Below, one piece after another: positions 54,943 through 62,000 of a stretch of 62,000 bases of DNA. The translations under genes and the position numbers were made by a program. Source of the DNA: Lingula anatina (Eukaryota > Brachiopoda > Lingulata > Lingulida > Lingulidae). Every line of letters begins with the position of its first letter. The stretch's first letter is position 1. Location: positions 62,290 through 124,289 of the forward strand of contig NW_019775667.1 in assembly GCF_001039355.2 (NCBI RefSeq), read 5' to 3'. Below the pieces are notes generated by a model. That model had not been told where the DNA came from. It worked only from the letters and a program-made list of their open reading frames with translations, and ran no database searches.

Positions 54943-57260
54943 GTGAGGAGAGAACTTAAGGGCAGTCTAACTTTCACTTGGATGTGGCCAACTATAAGAT
55001 TTGGGTTAGTTATTAATTTACTTTGTGCATGTTAATGTTTTAAGCAGCTTATTTCAGTGACTTCAGTTTGACTGTCAGAGATGATTTCACAAAAACAAAA
55101 TGATGTGAGTCAATCATGAGACTAGAATGTGAAAATGGGCTTTTTATTACTTTTATGGCACTGCATGCATCTTAAAACTTTGATATATTCTGAAAATCTT
55201 CAATAATAATAAACATTAAACACATGATAAAGAAGCCCTTTTGCTGGATGTATTTATTATCCAAAATGATAATTTCTGGAAATTTACAGTCTTCAACACA
55301 CCAAGGTAATTGGCATGATGTAGATAAGTTAGAAGGCTATTGTAATCATTGTAATATTGTGTGATTGTTATTATCACTTCACATTATCTACTCTCTTTGT
55401 GATGCACAAAGTTTCTCAATGACATCCTTGTTAGAGTCACTGACAAACAATTCTGGCATATAGCTGTTTTTGTGTTATCCTTTGCAAAACTAGCCTACCT
55501 AATACAATCATTGTCACCAATTTGTTAAATGCCTGATTTACCGATGACATTTTCATGGCAAAAAAATTATTTATAATATAAATTCCCCACAAACTATCAC
55601 AACTGAATACCTACTTGCAAATAAAGTTAAAGCTTTAAAGAAAAAAAATCTTATACTCATCAGTCACTGTAAATTTTGAATGCAGTTTTTGAGCGCACAA
55701 TTTTGTTGAAATGTACTGCAAAACATTTCAAAAATTATCTAAAATAAGAGCCTGTTGCCCATTCTGCTCTAAAATTTTCAGAGTAACTTATTCTGAACTG
55801 GACAGCAAAGCAGGCTTATGTAGAGACATAAACAGAAGAAAGCATTGCAATAATATTTTACAAAAAAAAAAAAAAAATCATTGTAGTAATAAGAATCTAA
55901 TTTCAAAAGGAATCTACCTTTTTCCTGCCAGCACATCTTTTGTTTGCCTTAATTTACAGTTCAGTAGATTCCTGTAGTAACAGCAGCTGATCTTTGACCT
56001 GGTCTGTCACAGACAGCCTGTCCACGCCATAGAGGACATTTGGCCATAGAGCTTGTCTCACTGCCCTACGGCATAGGTCACTTAGAGGAGGAGCACTGCT
56101 CAGATAGTCCAGCATCCAGTCATGCTTGGACTTGTCAATAGTTTTTATGAGACTCCTTTCTGGTACCGTAGGTCTGTATCCCATCTCTAAAATAATAGTG
56201 ATTAATTCCAGGGTTGNCATCTGTGTCTGTACATAAAAAAGAATTTTTTTAATATTAAAAGAATTAAATGTATTTTTAATTAATTTTACCACCCTATCAA
56301 CTGGTAATTAACCTGATTGACTTTATTCACTTGCTCTACTTCTATAATAAGGTTCATAAGAAAGTACAGTAACCAAAACTCTTACAACATCTGCTTAAAC
56401 TTTTTAAATGAATTATTTAAATTGGGCTAGTGTTTTTTGGTTCGGGCTAGTAAAGTCTGAGAGAAGCTTTTTTCGTTTCGCGTTCAACCCCAGCAATTAA
56501 AATTAAATTAAATTTTTAAGATTAAAATATAGATATAGGTAAAAGTTATATTTATTTCATACTAATTTTTTATATATCCATTTTATTTTTTATATATTAT
56601 GATGATGATGAGCTAGCAGAGGAGGATGTGTACAAACAGTTAAAGGAACTGACTGGAATATGAATGTGTTTAGATAATCATATAGAAATAAAAATGGATG
56701 TTAAACATGTATGCGTTTTCGTTATCTAGTAGCTTGAAACCAGTACCTCTAAGGTCCACTGGTCTGTATTGGCCAGTCCTGCCCAAATTCTGTTTTGACC
56801 CCTGCTATTACAATCATTGTCACCAATTTGTTATTGATTTACCGATGACATTTTCATGGCAAATAAATTATTTGTAATATAAATTCCCCATAAACTATCA
56901 CAACTGAATACCTACTTGCAAATAAAGTTAAAGCTATAAAGAAAAAAATTCTTATACTCATCAGTCACTGCAAATTTTGAATGCAACAATGTTTTGAGCG
57001 CACAATTTTGTTGAAATGTACTGCAAAACATTTCAAAAATTATCTAAAATAAGAGCTTGTTGCCCATTCTGCTCTAAAATTTTCAGAGTAACTTATTCTG
57101 AACTGGACAGAAAAGCAGGCTTACGTAGAGACAATGAACAGAAGAAAGCATTGCAATAATATTTTACAAAAAAAAAAAAAAAAAATCATTGTAGGAATAA
57201 GAATCTAATTTCAAAATGAATCTACCTTTTCCTGCCAGCACATCTTTTGTTTGCCTTAAT
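54943..57260. other. TOPBP1 3' region with a haplotype join; no TOPBP1 exon recognised
   Basis: 54943-55499 shows no BRCT8 coding sequence. 55500-56216 is a near-copy of 56808-57524. An N at 56217 marks a join. 56601-56663 holds a short open plus-strand segment (DDDELAEEDVYKQLK...) ending at TGA, followed by AATAAA at 56687-56692, which might be the 3' end of a plus-strand gene. Confidence 0.5.
55954..56216 (-). pseudogene. Second allele of the ankyrin/SOCS-box gene 3' end, cut at the assembly join
   Basis: The minus strand repeats the last roughly 80 codons of the gene at 57261 (LELITIILEMGYRPT to LLLLQESTEL, stop at 55972) with scattered substitutions, including Gln for Arg in CRRAVRQALWP, and stops abruptly at the N. 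It is best taken as the other haplotype, not a second gene. Confidence 0.75.
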
Positions 57261-59311
57261 TTACAGTTCAGTAGATTCCTGTAGTAACAGCAGCTGATCT
57301 TTGACCTGGTCTGTCACAGACAGCCTGTCCACGCCATAGAGGACATTTGGCCATAGAGCTCGTCTCACTGCCCTACGACATAAGTCACTTAGAGGAGGAG
57401 CACTGCTCAGATAGTCCAGCATCCAGTCATGCTTGGACTTGTCAATAGTTTTTATGAGACTCCTTTCTGGTACCGTAGGTCTGTATCCCATCTCTAAGAT
57501 AATAGTGATTAATTCCAGGGTTGCAAAGTGGCCATGTTTGCTGTCATGCAGTTTGTTCAGGATTGACCACAGACTGACATCATGTTTAAGGCATTTCACA
57601 ACATCATTTTCACCTTCAATCAGAGTACGTAGAATGGTGGCACATCTTTCACTGCTGGACCTAGCTTTCCATTTTTGTACCAATATCCGGAGAGGACAGT
57701 CTTGGACTTGGTTGGGTATATTATGGATACCCTGATGAGAATTGTTTGGCAATAGTTGAGGCACAAAAGACTGCATTTTGGCTCCCTTTCGTAGAAGCGT
57801 GCGGACTATATCAGGGTTTCCACAGTGTATTGCTAGGTTAATAGGTGTTGTATTGGCACTGGTCCAGATAGCATTTACATTGCTGCCATTGGCCACTAAC
57901 ATGTCCACGCAGCAGGTCTGTTGGTGGATTATAGCCTCATGAAGTGGTGTAGCACCACTATAGTTGCATAGGTTGGGGTCTGCCCCATACTGCAGAAGAA
58001 GACTCACCATGCTGGCAGCAGTGTTGTAATCCAGACCTACAGCATAATGTAGAGCTGTGTTCCTGTTCATAGGATGATTACTGTTGGGGTTGACTCCTGA
58101 ACAAAGCAGTTTCCTTAGCCAGTCTAAATCCCCTGCTCCTGCAGCCTGCACCAACTGGCACTGGTCGTGTAACCTCATGGGATCTGGGTCATCAGGAACC
58201 CTTACGCTGATCAGATTTGCACTGATGCATGCCTTTGTATTATTGTCATAGTCCTCATTATCAACACATTTCTGATCACTGGCAGGGTCTTGTGATCTCT
58301 GTATCCAATTATTTCTTTCTATGTTCACATTTTCTTTCAGGCTTATTGCTATTTCAGAAACAGCATCTTGATGAGGATCTTCTGACAGATTGTGCAGTGA
58401 CTTTTGATTGTCATTACTCTTCTGAACAGTATATCCAAGTTCTTTTACGTTTTGTAAGTCAGTCAGACCTAGTTGATTTTCCTTTGTGGGATTTTTGGTA
58501 ATTACCACTTGCTCAAGTGAATACACAGCTTTCTGATCACTTAACTGTTCCCCATTCCCAAAATTAAAGAAGAAACGCCCCTTACATGTATCTTTTTTAC
58601 TTGATTCAGCAATATCATCAATGTCACGTTTAATTGCCTTTTTCTTCTTTTTTTTCTTTTTTACTTTTTCATTCTTTTTCATATGGTCTCTGTGTAATGG
58701 AGAATTAATCACATGTGTTTGACATCTTCCAGTTAATTCAATGGCATTCATCTTCTGAGGAAGATCTGAGTCACGATGATCATCAGAGAGCTTTGGCTGA
58801 ACCTTATTTTGATCTTGTGTTTGCTCTCTTCCAGTGGACATAACCTTCTTTCCTAGTATGTCATCTTTCACTAGAACACCAGAATCAAATTGTTTCCTTT
58901 TGTGCATATTGGTTTCATTTTCATTGTTTTGATCATTATTATCTGTTTGGGACTTTGGTTCAGAGGCAGTGTCTTTTGTATCAGGCTGCATGAATAATTC
59001 CCCAGAAATGATTGGGTTTTTGACAAAAGGCTTTTTTGGGTTCTTAATGTTTGAGATGTCTTGTGGCAATGACAGATTGGCTTCAGTTCCAGTGTTGTTA
59101 GACGAGGTTTGGAAGCTCCAGTTGTCTTGCTGCTCAAATGGTGGTCTTTCTAAGGCCCCACGTGTCCCTAGCTCCATTAGCTCTATCTCACTGGTGTTAA
59201 ACCTATTGTCCTCTGAACTTGCCAACCCATCACCATCTTTAACGGAATTGAAGAGTCTTTCAACAGAGTGTAGGGCACGATGCTTTGCTAGATTTTTCAT
59301 CTGGCTAGTCT
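57261..59311 (-). CDS. Ankyrin-repeat SOCS-box protein, main exon (residues 95-777)
   Basis: Together with 61081-61363 this gives a 777-residue protein. Acceptor TTCATATACAG ends just above 59311; phase 1 matches the donor of the upstream exon. Residues 95-470 are polar and probably disordered, with an eight-lysine run near 312-319. Residues about 474-607 hold roughly four ankyrin repeats (NTALHYAVG, GATPLHEAI, TTPINLAI are the helix-turn motifs; GADPN and GSNVN the loops). Residues 733-771 fit a SOCS box: PLSDLCRRAV satisfies the Elongin BC box (L...C...V), while the Cul5 part reads LSVT instead of the usual LPLP. The family (ASB proteins) presents substrates to Cullin-RING ubiquitin ligases. 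The paralogue is not assignable and the long N-terminal extension is unusual. The open frame continues past the acceptor to an ATG at 59408, which I consider intron. Confidence 0.82.
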
Positions 59312-61080
59312 CTGTATATGAATGAACATTGACAAAGATGATAGATATATGGATAAGATCAGCAGCAGTGCAATTTCTCAATGAAAAAAAAAAGAACTTT
59401 GATAACATTTAATTGTACATTATGTTCTCCTTATCATCATTTGCCAGCTTCACCTGTTTCATCCATTGTTTACTTAATTTTCAAAGTGTAGAGGCTTTTC
59501 CTGCTTTAATGAAACGTTATTTCTCTATTTCTGATCTTTACAACTATTGATTTTTAAAGACAGGCAACATGCATAAGACCTTTATATAGCAAAATAATTC
59601 ATTTAGGTTTTCCTTTATGGTATGCAATACTCAAGGATGACTGGTAGATCAGCAGAGGTACACTGGTATAAGTGATTTAAAAACATCCCCCTTACACATT
59701 GTTACTTAAATTTTGCTTCAAACCTATTCCTACCCAAATCCATTTTCTGAATACTATGATACTTATAGTATCAATAAGATTGATGATTATGCTGTTAACC
59801 ATAATGTTATATTTTATCAAAATTGACAAAAACACTATTTTTTATTCACTGACAAATAAAACCACAAAAAGGAAACTTAAAATTTTAGGGTGATTCCCAT
59901 AACTAAGTACAGCTTGGGTGGGAAACCATTTTTTTTTTTCTTTTTTTAGCTATGCATTTTTTGTGTGAAATTTTAATTTTTTTTAAACATTGAGATTTTA
60001 ATTGTGTGACTATGACCTCTCATAGGCCTGAAGCCCTATGCTTATTATATTTTCTCAATGTCCATGATACCCACTGCAGAATTAATATTTGCAATTGATT
60101 TTGCTGTGAAGCATATGTATTATTGCATTAAAATGACAAAATAACTTGTTTCGTGCATCTTTTTTCTGCTTTTTGTCTGTCCATTTGACAGCCCTCCTGC
60201 TTTGTTTTATAACATTTCCCAAGTGTATCAAATAACTTGTGTGCATTATCTACCTGGTCAATCACAAACACAATACATGTTGATTCTTTTGGAGAATAAA
60301 GCACAGCTTTGAAAAAAGTAACAATTGCTAGTGATTAAGCATTGGGGATACACTTCAGCTTGGGTGTTAATTAAGAAGAACAAGGTTTATAAGGTAAAAT
60401 AATCATAACAAGGTCAGCTCAAATCATCCTCTAAATGTGCACAGCACTTTTCCCAGTATTATATCATCAAAAGAATGATTGATGAGCCTTGAGAAACCGC
60501 AATTTACTTGGACAATCTCCAATTTGACACTTCCCTTTTATTGTGGAATTTTTTTCTGGCATTTGAAATTTGCTATGCCCTGTGCTAATTTGTACAACTG
60601 TTCTGTAATTTTCAGAATAAAAACTAACATGGTTTTCCTTTAAAATTTATAATATGCAATACGCAAGAATGATTGGTAGATCAGTGGAGGTACACTGGTA
60701 TAAGTGATTTTAAAACATCCCCCTTAACACAAATATTATTTAAATTTTGCTTCAAACCTATTCCTACCCAATAGTCTAACGCATGTTGTCCATCTTAAAG
60801 TATGGTAATAACTCGGTCTTTTCAATAAGAAAAAAAATTTTTTTAAATATCAATCTTTTAAATACATAACTTTGGAATCACTGAAAATATATTTCTGTGT
60901 AGCATTTGTGGTGCTTTCATAGAACAAAACTACAGAGTAGCCTGCCATTCAGTTTTGTTGCTATCACAATAGAAATGTCCTAATTTTCAGTACTAATGAT
61001 TTAAAAAATTGGATATCTATATAATTCATGATTTTCCTTATTGAAAAGATCAATATGGCTTATATGTTGGAACAACTTAC
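59312..61080. other. Intron of the ankyrin/SOCS-box gene, repeat-filled
   Basis: A direct repeat of about 130 bp (59606-59737 and 60632-60771, with tggtagatcag and aggtacactggtataagtga) flanks about 900 bp that includes a dispersed-family copy (59740-60210). No exon seen. Confidence 0.6.
59740..60210 (+). repeat. Dispersed repeat family copy
   Basis: Contains gattatgctgttaaccataatg, tttgtctgtccatttgacagccctcctgc and tgaccctcatgggcct-like landmarks of the 27720 family. Confidence 0.6.
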
Positions 61081-61373
61081 CTATGTTGTCATGCGTGGGG
61101 TCTATGCAATTTGTGTCATCACCAATATTAAAGACCTTCCCGGTAACCACAGGCTTGAACATGCTGTGAGAAGTTGTTGTAATTGGTTTCTTCTGCCCTG
61201 TTTGATGAATTGGAGAGGATAAGAGCCGTCTGGCTGGGTGTGGTCCATTTCTGCTTGCTACAAGTATGTGATGCTGGTGTGGGTGGTGACGCAGGTGGTG
61301 TCTACCAGATTGATTGTGAGAAACAGGATGTCTGCTTGTGGTCTTTGAGCCCTGTTGTCCCATGTTGGTCACT
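61081..61373 (-). CDS. Ankyrin-repeat SOCS-box protein, first coding exon (residues 1-95)
   Basis: Acceptor TTATTATTTTAG ends at 61374; ATG at 61363-61361; donor ACATAG|GTAAGT below 61081. The protein starts MGQQGSKTTSRH: Gly2 with Ser6 and Lys7 fits the N-myristoylation consensus (MGxxxSK), suggesting membrane anchoring. A His-rich stretch (RHHLRHHPHQHH) follows. The exon ends in phase 1 and joins in frame to the exon at 59311. An upstream non-coding exon is implied. Confidence 0.75.
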
Positions 61374-61592
61374 CTAAAATAATAACATATCACAAAGCTG
61401 TGTTGTGCCATGCTGGTCACACTGAAATAGTAACATACTACAAAGCTCTGCTATCCCATGCTGGTCACACTGAAATAGAAACATACAAGAAAGCTCTATC
61501 CCATGCTGGTCACACTGAAATAGTAACATACTAGAAAGCTCTGCTATCCCATGCTGGTCACACTGACTGAAATAGTAACATATCATTAAAAT
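61361..61592 (-). repeat. 45-48-bp tandem repeat, five copies, containing acceptor and ATG
   Basis: catgctggtcacactgaaat-type units start at 61361, 61409, 61457, 61502 and 61550. Read on the minus strand each has an ATTTCAG- or ATTTTAG-type acceptor followed by GTGACCA(A/G)CATGGG; only the unit at 61361 continues into the real exon, whereas others give ATG GGA TAG. Confidence 0.9.
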
Positions 61593-61818
61593 TTATTATA
61601 TGGTGCATACTTATATTTAATTACCTCTGACAGTGAGGTTATGTTTTTGGTCTTGTTAGTTTTTTGTTTGAAGGATTTTGTGAAAAGTCATGGATGGATT
61701 TTGGTTTAATAAAATTAAGGATAGGTCACAAATGGGCCAGGTGAGAAAAGATAAGGGCATACATCAATGTTTTAGTTTTCAATCAAATCAACAACAGTAT
61801 CCATTCACCGGCCCCTAC

Positions 61819-61845
61819 CGTAGCGAGGAGCTGCCATCTTGATTT
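61819..61845 (-). promoter_or_regulatory. Probable promoter/first exon of the ankyrin/SOCS-box gene
   Basis: On the minus strand CAAGATGGCAGC (YY1-like) is followed after a few bases by a donor-like CTACG|GTAGGG at 61819. The ATG inside the motif would open only a short upstream frame ending before the main start. Same promoter style as TOPBP1. Confidence 0.4.
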
Positions 61846-62000
61846 GACTTTCTCCAATTAAGTCTAAAAAATCGCCGTTTTCTCGCTCATATATATTTCT
61901 ATCGTCCTTAAAAAATGGTAGAAATAAGAGACAAGAAACATATCCAGATGTTAATTCTATATCATTTCATGACTCACGATACAAAAGAGTACAGAAGACG

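Noticed and set aside
55057-55110. Acceptor-like TTATTTCAG as the next TOPBP1 exon
   Set aside because: It reads SDFSLTVRDDFTK and then stops; no similarity to BRCT8.
55291-55306. 16-base microexon (tcttcaacacaccaag) after exon 42
   Set aside because: The phase fits, but six residues with no BRCT8 similarity and an ordinary sequence context are not enough.
57433-57735. Plus-strand 100-codon frame opposite the ankyrin/SOCS exon
   Set aside because: Shadow of the coding minus strand.
59312-59408. ATG at 59408 as start of the ankyrin/SOCS-box protein
   Set aside because: A good acceptor at 59312-59314 and in-phase joining to the exon at 61081-61363 make this stretch intron.
1-62000. tRNA, rRNA, snRNA or CRISPR features
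   Set aside because: None was recognised on reading both strands; short hairpins all belong to MITEs or microsatellites.

Overview
This is nuclear DNA from an animal. Coding sequence sits in short exons with GT-AG introns, the sequence is AT-rich, many short inverted-repeat transposons (MITEs) lie in the introns, and two single-N assembly joins are present. The repeat-rich, apparently highly heterozygous character suggests a marine invertebrate, perhaps a lophotrochozoan such as a mollusc. That placement is inference; no taxon-specific marker was seen.

Layout. (1) Positions 1-285, minus strand: the first coding exon and part of the next exon of an unidentified gene running off the left edge. 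(2) 286-4800: non-coding, ending in a CpG-containing promoter with YY1-like and CRE motifs. (3) 5958-54942, plus strand: TOPBP1 (DNA topoisomerase II-binding protein 1), reconstructed here as 41 exons plus one optional cassette exon, about 1,507 residues. BRCT0-7, the linkers and the ATR-activating segment are all recognisable; BRCT8 is cut off after its first exon. (4) 54943-57260: the 3' end region, disturbed by an unresolved haplotype join (N at 56217). (5) 57261-61373, minus strand: a two-coding-exon gene for a 777-residue ankyrin-repeat/SOCS-box protein with a myristoylation-type N-terminus, convergent with TOPBP1. Its putative promoter is near 61830.

Functional picture. TOPBP1 is a phosphopeptide-binding scaffold of replication initiation and the ATR checkpoint; its phosphate-binding lysines and activation-domain tryptophan are kept. 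The ankyrin/SOCS-box protein looks like a substrate adaptor of a Cullin-RING ubiquitin ligase. Nothing links the two genes except position.

The introns hold at least nine MITE families, a LINE 3' fragment, a Penelope-like reverse-transcriptase relic and a large dispersed repeat family. The most unusual signal is that short tandem duplications repeatedly span exon edges (TOPBP1 exons 1, 7, 27, 28 and 39, and the first coding exon of the ankyrin/SOCS gene), multiplying splice-site or start-codon copies. One TTAA-flanked MITE can be proven to be an insertion because related empty sites exist in the same window. Two apparent duplications (16816/17426 and 55500/56808) are best read as assembly artefacts.
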